Origin: Alkalicoccus luteus
GTDB taxonomy: Bacteria; Bacillota; Bacilli; Bacillales; Salisediminibacteriaceae
Assembly: GCA_052061695.1 (NCBI GenBank)
Contig: JBPZEY010000008.1
Reading direction: 5' to 3' (one strand)
Length of the DNA: 64,000 nt
Part shown: positions 28,301 to 38,613 of the stretch, one piece after another
How the letters are laid out: the number at the start of each line of letters is the position of its first letter
Position numbering within the stretch: the stretch's first letter is position 1
The notes under the pieces: generated by a model
What the model was told of the DNA's origin: nothing
The model's input: only the letters and a program-made list of their open reading frames with translations
Database searches by the model: none
Made by a program: the position numbers and the translations under genes

Positions 28301-29003
28301 CGAGATTGAAGGTCAAGTCACGGATATCCGCGAAGCGAGCGAAAAGAAAGAGATCGTCGTTTCCAACAAGCTTGAAACGCGCACGTATACGGCGCTGTTC
28401 GCAGCCCGCTTTAAAGTGGAGATCGGCGATGAAGTGAAGCCGGGTCAGGAACTGACAGAAGGTTCGATCGATCCGAAAGAGCTTCTCACTGTCTCCGGTG
28501 TACACGGCGTGCAGGAATACCTGCTGCGCGAAGTACAGAAGGTTTACCGTATGCAGGGTGTTGAAATCGGTGATAAGCACGTCGAGGTCATGGTTCGCCA
28601 GATGATGCGCAAAGTACGCGTGATCGACGCCGGCGACACGACGGTGCTGCCTGGATCCCTCGTGGAAATCCATCAGTTCAACGACGTGAACCGCGAGATT
28701 CTGCTGCGCGGCGGCCGTCCGGCAACCGGACTGCCGGTGCTGCTCGGTATCACAAAAGCATCGCTTGAAACGGATTCGTTCCTGTCCGCTGCATCCTTCC
28801 AGGAGACGACACGTGTTCTTACCGACGCGGCCATCAAAGGCAAGCGTGACGAACTGGTCGGCCTGAAGGAGAACGTCATCATCGGGAAGCTCGTACCTGC
28901 CGGAACCGGCATGCAGCGCTACCGTCAGATGAAGCACGTCGACACGAGCGAGCCGGAAGAACAGTCGTTTGAAGAAGTAACCGTACCCGAAGAAGAAATG
29001 TAG
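25386..29003 (+). CDS. rpoC: RNA polymerase beta' subunit
   Basis: Core catalytic subunit, 1205 residues. The TTG at 25386 gives the family start [20 protein letters not shown] and lies seven bases after GGGAGGTT; the ATG at 25353 would add unrelated residues. The zinc ribbon [20 protein letters not shown] and the active-site [12 protein letters not shown] are intact. The C-terminal tail is short and acidic. Confidence 0.97.
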   Translation: [1205 protein letters not shown]

Positions 29004-29004
29004 G

Positions 29005-29071
29005 ATCACCGGGCCGGACACAGCACAAAATTCCCTTCAGGAAAGTGTTGACACTGTCCGGCCCTGGTGAT
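29005..29071. repeat. Inverted repeat between rpoC and rplGB
   Basis: ATCACCGGGCCGGACACAG at 29005-29023 is the near-perfect reverse complement of CTGTCCGGCCCTGGTGAT at 29054-29071. The loop contains the -35 region of the promoter for the next gene. No T-run follows. Confidence 0.6.
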
Positions 29072-29076
29072 ACTAT
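29048..29076 (+). promoter_or_regulatory. Promoter of rplGB-rpsL operon
   Basis: TTGACA at 29048-29053 and TACTAT at 29071-29076 with a 17-base spacer; GATACT at 29069 is an alternative -10. The core lies inside the inverted repeat. Confidence 0.6.
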
Positions 29077-29116
29077 ATCTAAGTGTGCCAAATACCTGAT
29101 GCTTTGGAGGATGACA

Positions 29117-29365
29117 ATGTCTTATGAAAAAGTAGCACAGGCAGCTGAAAAAGTGGTCGGCACGAAACAAACTTTAAAAGCACTGGAAAGTGAACAGGTA
29201 AGGGAGCTCGTCGTTGCTGAAGACGCTGATCAGGAAGTGCTGGCAAAAGCGCTCGAGACAGCACGTGAACTTAACGTTCCCATCACCTATGCCGATTCGA
29301 TGAAGAAGCTCGGCAGGGCATGCGGAATCGATGTCAACGCAGCGATCGTAGCAATTAAAAAATGA
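29117..29365 (+). CDS. rplGB: L7Ae-family K-turn-binding protein YbxF
   Basis: 82-residue member of the L7Ae/L30e RNA-binding family that binds kink-turns in the ribosome or in RNA. The family motif DSMKKLGRACGIDVNAAIVAI lies at the C-terminus and VVGTKQTLKALES at the N-terminus. The ATG at 29117 has GGAGG six bases before it; a longer upstream frame and an ATG at 29111 are less well placed. It is the conserved first gene before rpsL in Bacilli. Confidence 0.92.
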   Translation: MSYEKVAQAAEKVVGTKQTLKALESEQVRELVVAEDADQEVLAKALETARELNVPITYADSMKKLGRACGIDVNAAIVAIKK

Positions 29366-29367
29366 AA

Positions 29368-29411
29368 AAAGTTTTGGCTGTATTCTTACAGATGCAGCGA
29401 AAACTTTCCTT
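29368..29411 (+). terminator. Hairpin between rplGB and rpsL
   Basis: AAAGTTTTGGCTG pairs with CAGCGAAAACTTT with one mismatch, followed by CCTTTT. It may be a weak terminator or attenuator regulating entry into the str operon. Confidence 0.5.
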
Positions 29412-29476
29412 TTACCCATTTGTGAACCACCTGGACCAGTGGGCTTGCATTTTGAGATCAGAAGGGAGGAAACATC

Positions 29477-29890
29477 ATGCCTACAATTAACCAGCTAGTA
29501 CGTCAGGGACGCCAGTCTAAAGGGAAGAAGTCTGACTCTCCTGCACTGAACAAAGGTTACAACAGCTACAAGAAGCGCCAGACGGATGAAGCTTCTCCAC
29601 AGAAGCGCGGTGTCTGCACGCGTGTTGGTACTATGACTCCGAAGAAGCCGAACTCGGCCCTTCGTAAGTACGCACGTGTACGTCTGACAAACCAGATTGA
29701 GGTGAACGCCTACATCCCTGGTATCGGACATAACCTGCAGGAGCACAGCGTTGTGCTTATCCGCGGTGGACGAGTAAAGGACCTTCCTGGTGTACGTTAC
29801 CACATCGTGCGCGGTGCACTTGACACTGCAGCAGTTGACGGCCGTATGCAGGGCCGTTCCAAGTACGGAACAAAGCGTCCTAAGAAATAA
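29477..29890 (+). CDS. rpsL: Ribosomal protein S12
   Basis: 30S decoding-centre protein of 137 residues. The conserved loop TMTPKKPNSALRKYARVRL (site of streptomycin-resistance changes) is wild-type, and GIGHNLQEHSVVLIRGGRVKDLPGVRYH is intact. The ribosome-binding site is AAGGGAGG. First ribosomal gene of the str cluster. Confidence 0.97.
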   Translation: MPTINQLVRQGRQSKGKKSDSPALNKGYNSYKKRQTDEASPQKRGVCTRVGTMTPKKPNSALRKYARVRLTNQIEVNAYIPGIGHNLQEHSVVLIRGGRVKDLPGVRYHIVRGALDTAAVDGRMQGRSKYGTKRPKK

Positions 29891-29937
29891 GCAGCTGCGC
29901 GCAAGCAGCCGAATCATATTGAAAGGAGGGACCTTTA

Positions 29938-30408
29938 ATGCCTCGTAAAGGACCAGTACCTCGCCGAGATGTATTAGCAGATCCTATCTATAAATCTAAG
30001 CTTGTGACACGCCTGATCAACCGCATCATGATCGATGGTAAGAAGGGTGTTGCACAGAAATCTCTTTACGCAGCTTTCGACCTCGTCCGTGAGCGATCCG
30101 GCAAGGATCCACAGGAAGTATTCGAAGAAGCGCTGAAGAATATCATGCCAGTACTTGAAGTAAAAGCACGCCGTGTCGGCGGTGCCAACTATCAGGTACC
30201 GATTGAAGTAAAGCCGGACCGCCGCACCACGCTTGGTCTCCGCTGGCTCGTGAACTACGCGCGCCTTCGCGGTGAGAAGACGATGGAAGAGCGTCTCGCT
30301 AACGAAATCCTCGACGCAGCTAACAACACTGGCGCAGCCGTGAAGAAGCGTGAGGAAACACACAAAATGGCAGAAGCGAACAAAGCATTCGCACACTACC
30401 GCTGGTAG
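29938..30408 (+). CDS. rpsG: Ribosomal protein S7
   Basis: Primary 16S rRNA-binding protein nucleating the 30S head. MPRKGPVPRRDVLADPIYKS at the N-terminus and the C-terminal HKMAEANKAFAHYRW are typical. Length is 156. AAAGGAGGGACC precedes the ATG. Confidence 0.97.
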   Translation: MPRKGPVPRRDVLADPIYKSKLVTRLINRIMIDGKKGVAQKSLYAAFDLVRERSGKDPQEVFEEALKNIMPVLEVKARRVGGANYQVPIEVKPDRRTTLGLRWLVNYARLRGEKTMEERLANEILDAANNTGAAVKKREETHKMAEANKAFAHYRW

Positions 30409-30504
30409 GATCCACTGTCATGATCATCCTGCAGCAGGGGCGGAGTTTTCTCCGCCTTTGCCGCAGACAATCAAATTCCGATTCACAGGAAGGAGAAAAG
30501 ACAC

Positions 30505-32583
<2,079 letters not shown>

Positions 32584-32622
32584 GCCTGTCATTGTCACTG
32601 TTTTGATTTTGTTGTAAGCTAG

Positions 32623-32652
32623 AAAAGGTGACAGATGCGCTCTTCACCTTTT
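32623..32652 (+). promoter_or_regulatory. Hairpin in the fusA-tuf spacer
   Basis: AAAAGGTG and CACCTTTT form a perfect eight-base stem around a 14-base loop in the 117-base spacer. It could stabilise or process the tuf message. There is no proper T-run. Confidence 0.35.
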
Positions 32653-32700
32653 CAAATAGAAATACAAATAATTTAACTATATGTAAGGAGGATTTCGATC

Positions 32701-33891
32701 ATGGCAAAAGAAAAATTTGATCGTTCCAAAACGCATGCGAACATTGGTACAATCGGTCACGTTGACCACGGTAAAACAACTCTGACTGCTGCTATCACTG
32801 CTGTACTTCACAAGAAGTCCGGTAAGGGTACTGCAATGGCGTACGACCAGATCGATGGTGCACCAGAAGAGCGTGAGCGTGGAATCACTATCTCCACTGC
32901 ACACGTAGAGTACGAGACTGATTCTCGTCACTATGCACACGTTGACTGCCCAGGTCATGCTGACTACGTTAAGAACATGATCACTGGTGCTGCACAGATG
33001 GACGGAGCAATCCTCGTTGTATCTGCTGCTGACGGCCCAATGCCACAGACGCGTGAGCACATCCTGCTTTCCCGTCAGGTTGGTGTACCTTCCATCGTTG
33101 TATTCCTGAACAAGACGGACCAGGTTGACGACGAAGAGCTTCTCGAGCTCGTAGAAATGGAAGTACGTGAGCTTCTTTCTGAGTATGACTTCCCTGGTGA
33201 CGACATCCCAGTCGTTAAAGGTTCTGCTCTGAAGGCTCTCGAAGGTGACGAAGAGCACGAAAACGCAATCCTTGAACTGATGCAGCAGGTGGATGACTAC
33301 ATCCCAACACCTGACCGCGACAAGGATAAGCCATTCATGATGCCTGTAGAGGACGTATTCTCTATCACAGGCCGTGGTACAGTAGCAACTGGCCGTGTTG
33401 AGCGTGGACAGCTTAACGTTGGTGACGAAGTTGAGATCATTGGTCTTGCTGAAGCTCCATCCAAGACTACTGTAACTGGTGTTGAAATGTTCCGTAAGCT
33501 TCTCGACTACGCTGAAGCTGGTGACAACATTGGTGCACTGCTCCGTGGTGTATCCCGTGACGACATCAACCGTGGACAAGTACTTGCTAAGCCAGGTTCT
33601 ATCACTCCACACACAAAGTTCAAAGCAGAAGTTTACGTTCTGTCTAAAGAAGAAGGTGGACGTCACACTCCATTCTTCACAAACTATCGTCCACAGTTCT
33701 ACTTCCGTACTACGGACGTAACTGGTGTTACTCACCTTCCAGAAGGTGTAGAGATGGTTATGCCTGGTGACAACGTAGAGATGACTGTTGAACTGATCTC
33801 CCCAATCGCGATTGAAGAAGGTACTAAATTCTCAATCCGTGAAGGCGGACGTACAGTAGGCGCAGGCGTCGTTGCTGAAATCACTGAGTAA
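32701..33891 (+). CDS. tuf: Translation elongation factor Tu
   Basis: Delivers aminoacyl-tRNA to the ribosome. G1 GHVDHGKTTL, G3 DCPGHADY and G4 NKTD are intact; domains II and III follow. Length is 396. The reading frame uses codons strongly biased for high expression. TAAGGAGG precedes the ATG. A strong terminator follows, so the str operon ends here rather than reading into S10. Confidence 0.98.
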   Translation: MAKEKFDRSKTHANIGTIGHVDHGKTTLTAAITAVLHKKSGKGTAMAYDQIDGAPEERERGITISTAHVEYETDSRHYAHVDCPGHADYVKNMITGAAQMDGAILVVSAADGPMPQTREHILLSRQVGVPSIVVFLNKTDQVDDEELLELVEMEVRELLSEYDFPGDDIPVVKGSALKALEGDEEHENAILELMQQVDDYIPTPDRDKDKPFMMPVEDVFSITGRGTVATGRVERGQLNVGDEVEIIGLAEAPSKTTVTGVEMFRKLLDYAEAGDNIGALLRGVSRDDINRGQVLAKPGSITPHTKFKAEVYVLSKEEGGRHTPFFTNYRPQFYFRTTDVTGVTHLPEGVEMVMPGDNVEMTVELISPIAIEEGTKFSIREGGRTVGAGVVAEITE

Positions 33892-33929
33892 TTGAATGAA
33901 TACATGCGGATCTTCATCCGCATCTCCAG

Positions 33930-33961
33930 CCGGGCAGGCTTACCTGCCCGGTTTTTTTTTG
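33930..33961 (+). terminator. Terminator after tuf
   Basis: Perfect nine-base stem CCGGGCAGG with CCTGCCCGG around CTTA, followed by nine or more T residues. Confidence 0.95.
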
Positions 33962-34259
33962 TGGATTCCTTTGCCAATGTCAGACAATGTTTGCCATTTA
34001 TATTTGTAAATAATTTCTACGAGAATGGTCTTTACCTATTTCTTGTGGTGGATTGCTGTTTATGCTGGAAGGCAGCGTTCCGCTTATATGATCATGCCGC
34101 TAAGTATTCAAGAAGTTAAAGAATGGCGGAGTTCGCATCTTTTCTTGGGGTCCGCTAACCTGCATCAAATAAAGCAGATCTATTTCATACAAGTTTACAA
34201 ATCAAACGGTTATTTGTTAGCATTGGAAACGAATTACAAATAAAAAGGGGCGTCCAAAT
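33962..34259. other. AT-rich spacer before an accessory lipoprotein gene
   Basis: About 300 bases with lower GC than the flanking operons. One 72-codon frame begins at 34025 but has no ribosome-binding site. No convincing gene or structure is visible. Confidence 0.4.
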
Positions 34260-35093
34260 TTGCAGAAATACATACAATCATCCGCTCTCCTTTCACTGGC
34301 TTTCTTAACTGCATGCGGTGAAGGAGAAAACGCAGAATTAAACGAAGGACAATTAGAAGACGATCAGAATAATATCGAAGCTATGGCTGATGAAGAGAAT
34401 GCAGGTGAAGAGGGGCAGTTATCCTATTTTGATGAACTGAGAAATAGAACATATGACACGCCGGAGTCGTATTTAGATGAAGAAAAGTATCGATCTATCG
34501 AAGAAACGTTGCGAAATTTGAATCTTCCTGAAAAGGGGAAATCGATTGAGGGTGACCTGATCGTTTATGAGAACGGTTTTGAATTTGAGCGGGAAACGAA
34601 AGTAGCCACACACGGACATTTGCCGTCACCGGAATTTCATCAAAGGGATCCTGAAATTCCTGAAGCAAGTCAGGCGGTAGGCTTAATGATGAAACGCGCA
34701 AGTATTAGTTATGACTCATTTAACACACCATCCGGTGAATTTGGCCTGCCCCTAAGCGGCGGCACAGATTATTACGGTGAATATATAACGGAACCAATGG
34801 GGACATTCGGAACAGAGCGAATCGAAGAAGAAGGACGGCCAACTGAAATCATACATTACGGTTGGGACGCTATCCAAAATACTTCTATAAATATTAATCG
34901 TGAGCTCTACGAATTGGAACAACATTATAAGAGTGAAGAATATCAATTGATTCATGAATGGTCATACGAGACGCGCCATCTTTTATATAGAGCAGTAACA
35001 AATAATGCTGAACAATATGAAACGGGTTTTGAATACTATGAACTTGCGGTTGAAAACATTGAACGTATGAATGAAATTATTGAATCCTTGTAA
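34260..35093 (+). CDS. Putative lipoprotein of unknown function
   Basis: A 277-residue protein with a short signal peptide and lipobox LTAC (lipidated Cys19), followed by a very acidic spacer (about 21-55, rich in Glu, Asp and Asn). The mature domain is rich in Glu and Tyr and has no motif I recognise. The TTG start follows AAAAAGGGG at nine bases. Its base composition is AT-rich and its codons differ from the neighbouring highly expressed genes, suggesting transfer into the tuf-rpsJ gap. B. subtilis has a different unrelated gene at this position. Confidence 0.7.
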   Translation: MQKYIQSSALLSLAFLTACGEGENAELNEGQLEDDQNNIEAMADEENAGEEGQLSYFDELRNRTYDTPESYLDEEKYRSIEETLRNLNLPEKGKSIEGDLIVYENGFEFERETKVATHGHLPSPEFHQRDPEIPEASQAVGLMMKRASISYDSFNTPSGEFGLPLSGGTDYYGEYITEPMGTFGTERIEEEGRPTEIIHYGWDAIQNTSININRELYELEQHYKSEEYQLIHEWSYETRHLLYRAVTNNAEQYETGFEYYELAVENIERMNEIIESL

Positions 35094-35101
35094 GATTCTT
35101 G

Positions 35102-35128
35102 TCCGCTGTCAATTTTGGCAGCGGATTT
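35102..35128 (+). terminator. Possible terminator after the lipoprotein gene
   Basis: TCCGCTG and CAGCGGA pair around TCAATTTTGG and are followed by TTTAT. The stem is short and the T-run weak. Confidence 0.45.
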
Positions 35129-35465
35129 ATATGTAAGAAGCTTAGCAGCGTATAAAAACAGGCAGGCATGTTGAAAACTAGAATGAAAAAGTAAAACTCC
35201 GGGCTTCAAAAAGAACTTAACGGTAACGGAAAGTAACACAGCTCGTCCTATCATTAACTGTCGCGGACCCAATTGTCACTTGCGCAACACAAGCGGACCG
35301 ATATAACGAAAAAAGTGATACAAGAAGCTGCAAATCTAACTTTACGCTTCTCAAAACCAACAGAAGCTTGTCTGCTCACGATCGACAGGCGGGGGAGCAT
35401 GAGCCTTCGATGGTCACAGCTACTTGCGTTTGTTCAAACAATTCAGCTCAAAAAGGAGAGAACCG
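35129..35465. other. Spacer between the two accessory genes, no gene supported
   Basis: A 66-codon frame starting with TTG at 35273 runs into the next gene but lacks a ribosome-binding site and resembles no family. No other structure was seen. Confidence 0.35.
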
Positions 35466-36281
35466 ATGCCTGACTTACAAGCACATTACCTGCGAACGGC
35501 GCGTACATTTCAAAAGATCGGTGCCGCCTGTTCGATTGCAGCGCTTGCCCTGGCAGGCTACTGGATACTGACCGGCTGGCCGGGCTCGCTCGATTCGCTT
35601 GTTCCGTTCTTCACTCTTGCTGCGGCCGGACCGGGTCACGTTATCGCAGCTGCTGTAAAGAAGCGGCGCGCAGAACAGATCCGCATCACCGTTCCGGAGA
35701 CCCCTCCCGCACTCGATCAGGAGAGACGAATTATGCTCGTTCCAGCCGTGCACTGGCTCCGGAATATGCTTTACATCACGATGCGAGGGGAAGGGGCGGC
35801 GATTGACAGGGAAGAAGCAGATGGAATCACCAAAATTATCACCGCGCTGCTCCACCTGATCGGACTGCGTCCATACTTAAAGAAACGACTCGTCGTCGAA
35901 AACCAGGAAGGCACGTTGTACCGGCTTGAAAAGAATCGCGGTTTACATCAGTACACGTATCTTTACGACCAGCACGGGACGAAGCTTGGCTCCTATAAAA
36001 TGAACGTCTGGAACGTAAGGCGCAGCTACACGACCTTTCGTGATGAAGCGGGCGTGCCCATCGGTGAGAGCGACGGCGGCTTCAGCGGCACGCAGTTCAA
36101 GGTAAAAAACGAGGCGGGGGACGTGCTGATCGACATCCGTCATGATGGAATTCCTGCCGAGGCGCTGTACCTGTTTGCCGGTACGCGGGGTGACATTCTT
36201 CAGTTCCATGAGGATCCCGCGAGTCTGCACCCTGTACATCTTCTGGCTCCGGCTGTCATTCAGCTTCACTACCGCTCGTGA
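35466..36281 (+). CDS. Membrane-anchored protein with possible LURP-one/tubby-like domain
   Basis: A 271-residue protein. Two hydrophobic segments lie near residues 15-35 and 43-60, followed by a basic linker. The C-terminal half (about 145-270) is beta-rich with repeated short strands such as GTKLGSYKMNVWNVRRSYTTF and VLIDIRHDG, reminiscent of the LURP-one/YxjI-type tubby fold; this assignment is tentative. The ATG at 35466 follows AAAAGGAGAG and was preferred to an ATG 42 bases upstream without a site. It lies alone between the lipoprotein gene and the S10 operon promoters. Confidence 0.7.
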   Translation: MPDLQAHYLRTARTFQKIGAACSIAALALAGYWILTGWPGSLDSLVPFFTLAAAGPGHVIAAAVKKRRAEQIRITVPETPPALDQERRIMLVPAVHWLRNMLYITMRGEGAAIDREEADGITKIITALLHLIGLRPYLKKRLVVENQEGTLYRLEKNRGLHQYTYLYDQHGTKLGSYKMNVWNVRRSYTTFRDEAGVPIGESDGGFSGTQFKVKNEAGDVLIDIRHDGIPAEALYLFAGTRGDILQFHEDPASLHPVHLLAPAVIQLHYRS

Positions 36282-36424
36282 CGAGTTTCTTCTATAGAAA
36301 GGGTGTCCTCTGAGGAGGACCAATTCGGGGGCAGCAGGATAGCAACACGGAACGCTTTGTTACTCCCTGATAACTATCAGAAAATTCCGCCCTTCGTAAT
36401 CTGTGAATTTACATCAAATACCCC

Positions 36425-36453
36425 TTGAAATCAGCGTTTCGAGCCTGTATACT
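36425..36453 (+). promoter_or_regulatory. S10 operon promoter 1
   Basis: TTGAAA at 36425-36430 and TATACT at 36448-36453 with a 17-base spacer. Confidence 0.75.
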
Positions 36454-36490
36454 ACACAAAGTGTGACTGTAGAAATAAGCGGAAAAAGCA

Positions 36491-36519
36491 TTGCGTATAC
36501 AGCGCGTTTCCTGTATACT
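36491..36519 (+). promoter_or_regulatory. S10 operon promoter 2
   Basis: TTGCGT at 36491-36496 and TATACT at 36514-36519 with a 17-base spacer. The -10 neighbourhood (CCTGTATACTA) is nearly identical to that of promoter 1, suggesting a tandem arrangement. Confidence 0.7.
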
Positions 36520-36656
36520 ATACAATGTTGGTCACAGAAAGGCTTTGATTCGGGAGGTTACCGACACACCCGATCCCGTTGCCATGGATCGGCTGACGGA
36601 AAATTTCCGAGGAGCAAGTCTATTTCCAAAAATGGGCGAAAAAAGGAGGTAAAAAA
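36520..36656 (+). other. Leader of the S10 operon
   Basis: About 135 bases between the second promoter and rpsJ. Short inverted segments are present (for example CCGATCC with GGATCGG near 36571 and 36588). No leader family was recognised. Confidence 0.4.
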
Positions 36657-36965
36657 ATGGCAAAGCAAAAGATTCGTATTCGTTTAAAGGCGTATGATCA
36701 CCGTGTACTCGACGCTTCTGCTGAGAAGATTGTTGAGACTGCCAAGCGTTCAGGTGCCGGAGTAGGCGGTCCTATCCCGCTTCCGACAGAACGTTCTGTA
36801 TACACAGTCCTTCGTGCGGTGCACAAGTACAAGGATTCCCGTGAGCAGTTCGAAATGCGCACGCACAAGCGTCTTATCGACATTCTTGAGCCGACACCAC
36901 AGACAGTTGATGCGCTGATGCGTCTTGACCTGCCGTCTGGTGTGGACATTGAAATCAAGCTTTAA
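36657..36965 (+). CDS. rpsJ: Ribosomal protein S10
   Basis: 30S head protein, also the NusE partner in antitermination. 102 residues, with AKQKIRIRLKAYDHRVLDAS and GPIPLPTERSVYTVLRAVHK. AAAAGGAGGT precedes the ATG. First gene of the S10-spc-alpha superoperon. Confidence 0.97.
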   Translation: MAKQKIRIRLKAYDHRVLDASAEKIVETAKRSGAGVGGPIPLPTERSVYTVLRAVHKYKDSREQFEMRTHKRLIDILEPTPQTVDALMRLDLPSGVDIEIKL

Positions 36966-37011
36966 TTTGTTTATATAAAAAATATTTAATTATTAACAGG
37001 AGGTGTGACGG

Positions 37012-37641
37012 ATGACCAAAGGAATCTTAGGAAAAAAGCTCGGCATGACGCAAGTTTTTACAGAAGCCGGTGAAGCAGTGCCTGTCACTGTAATCCAGGC
37101 GGAGCCAAACGTTGTGCTTCAGAAGAAGTCAGCAGAAGGCGACGGCTACGAAGCGATTCAGCTTGGTGCTTTTGACCAGAAAGAAAACAACCAGAACAAG
37201 CCGAGAAAAGGACACGCTGCTAAAGCAGACACAACGCCTAAGCGCTTCGTGAAGGAAATCCGCGACGCTGACGCAGCTGAACTTGAGGTTGGTCAGGAAG
37301 TCAAGGTAGATGTATTTGCTGAGGGAGATATCGTAGACGTAACTGGTAAGTCCAAAGGTAAAGGATTCCAGGGTGCGATCAAGCGACACAATCAGTCCCG
37401 CGGGCCAATGTCCCACGGTTCTCACTACCACCGCTCGCCAGGTTCCATGGGGCCTGTTGACCCGAACCACGTACGTCCGGGTAAACTGCTTCCAGGGCGC
37501 ATGGGCGGAGACACTGTAACCGTTCAGAACCTTGAAGTTGTAAAAGTTGACGCAGAGCGCAACGTACTGCTCGTTAAGGGTAACGTACCTGGTGCAAAGC
37601 GCAGCTTTGTAACTGTTCAGTCTGCTGTAAAAGCTAACTAA
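37012..37641 (+). CDS. rplC: Ribosomal protein L3
   Basis: 50S assembly initiator near the peptidyl-transferase centre. 209 residues with KGILGKKLGMTQVFTEAGE and the extended loop GFQGAIKRHNQSRGPMSHGS that reaches toward the active site. ACAGGAGGTG precedes the ATG. Confidence 0.97.
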   Translation: MTKGILGKKLGMTQVFTEAGEAVPVTVIQAEPNVVLQKKSAEGDGYEAIQLGAFDQKENNQNKPRKGHAAKADTTPKRFVKEIRDADAAELEVGQEVKVDVFAEGDIVDVTGKSKGKGFQGAIKRHNQSRGPMSHGSHYHRSPGSMGPVDPNHVRPGKLLPGRMGGDTVTVQNLEVVKVDAERNVLLVKGNVPGAKRSFVTVQSAVKAN

Positions 37642-37667
37642 TTTCGGATAAGAAAGGAGGAGCCCCG

Positions 37668-38291
37668 ATGCCTAAAGTAACTCTGTACAAACAGGATGGC
37701 TCACAGGCCGGCGATATCGAGCTGGCAGAAGGCGTATTCGGTATTGAACCGAACGAAAACGTAGTTTATGAAGCTGTCATCATGCAGCAAGCATCACTTC
37801 GTCAAGGAACTCATTCCACTAAGAACCGCTCGGAAGTACGCGGCGGTGGACGCAAGCCTTGGCGTCAGAAGGGAACAGGCCGTGCACGTCATGGTTCAAC
37901 TCGTTCCCCAATCTGGGTAGGAGGCGGCGTAGCGTTTGGTCCAACACCACGCAGCTACGGATACAAGCTTCCTAAGAAGCAGCGTCGTCTTGCACTGAAA
38001 TCCGCTCTTTCTTCAAAGGTAAACGAGAATAACATTCTTGTTCTTGAAGAGCTGAGCTTCGAAGCTCCAAAAACGAAGGAAATGAAAGCTGTACTTGCAG
38101 GTCTTTCTGCTAACACGAAGACACTGATCGTAACAGCGGACGAAAACGAAGCAGTTGCACTTTCTGCCCGTAACCTTCCAGGAGTAACGGCTATTAAAGC
38201 TTCCGGTGTAAACGTACTGGATCTTCTCAAGCACGAGAAGCTCGTTATTACACAGGATGCTGTTAAACAGGTAGAGGAGGTGCTTGCATAA
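37668..38291 (+). CDS. rplD: Ribosomal protein L4
   Basis: Lines the nascent-peptide exit tunnel. 207 residues, with the tunnel loop RSEVRGGGRKPWRQKGTGRA at about 60-79 intact. The stop overlaps the rplW start by one base (TAATG), so the pair is coupled. AAAGGAGGAGC is the ribosome-binding site. Confidence 0.97.
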   Translation: MPKVTLYKQDGSQAGDIELAEGVFGIEPNENVVYEAVIMQQASLRQGTHSTKNRSEVRGGGRKPWRQKGTGRARHGSTRSPIWVGGGVAFGPTPRSYGYKLPKKQRRLALKSALSSKVNENNILVLEELSFEAPKTKEMKAVLAGLSANTKTLIVTADENEAVALSARNLPGVTAIKASGVNVLDLLKHEKLVITQDAVKQVEEVLA

Positions 38292-38581
38292 TGGCTAACG
38301 CACGCGATATTATTAAGCGCCCGATTATCACTGAAAACTCTGCTGAGCTGATGGAGAACAAGAAGTACACGTTCGAAGTTTCCCCATCTGCCACTAAGCC
38401 TCAGATCCGCGCAGCTATCGAAGAAATCTTCGGCGTGGAAGTAGCTTCTGTCAACACGATGAACTACAAAGGCAAGTTCAAGCGTTTCGGTCGCCACAGC
38501 GGCTATACCCGCAAGCGCAAGAAAGCAATTGTACAACTTTCCGCAGACAGCAAAGAACTTGAGTTCTTTGAAGGTGCGTAA
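38291..38581 (+). CDS. rplW: Ribosomal protein L23
   Basis: Located at the exit-tunnel mouth, where it docks trigger factor and SRP. 96 residues with KRPIITENSAELMENKKYTF and the basic loop KFKRFGRHSGYTRKRKKAIV. The AGGAGG site lies within the end of rplD. Confidence 0.96.
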   Translation: MANARDIIKRPIITENSAELMENKKYTFEVSPSATKPQIRAAIEEIFGVEVASVNTMNYKGKFKRFGRHSGYTRKRKKAIVQLSADSKELEFFEGA

Positions 38582-38613
38582 ATAAAACGTCTTAACGAAG
38601 GAGGGAAAAGCTC

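Noticed and set aside
33892..34243. Two short frames after tuf
   Set aside because: The first translates through the tuf terminator; the second has no ribosome-binding site and no recognisable features.
35273..35473. 66-codon frame upstream of the membrane-anchored protein
   Set aside because: No ribosome-binding site before its TTG and no family resemblance.
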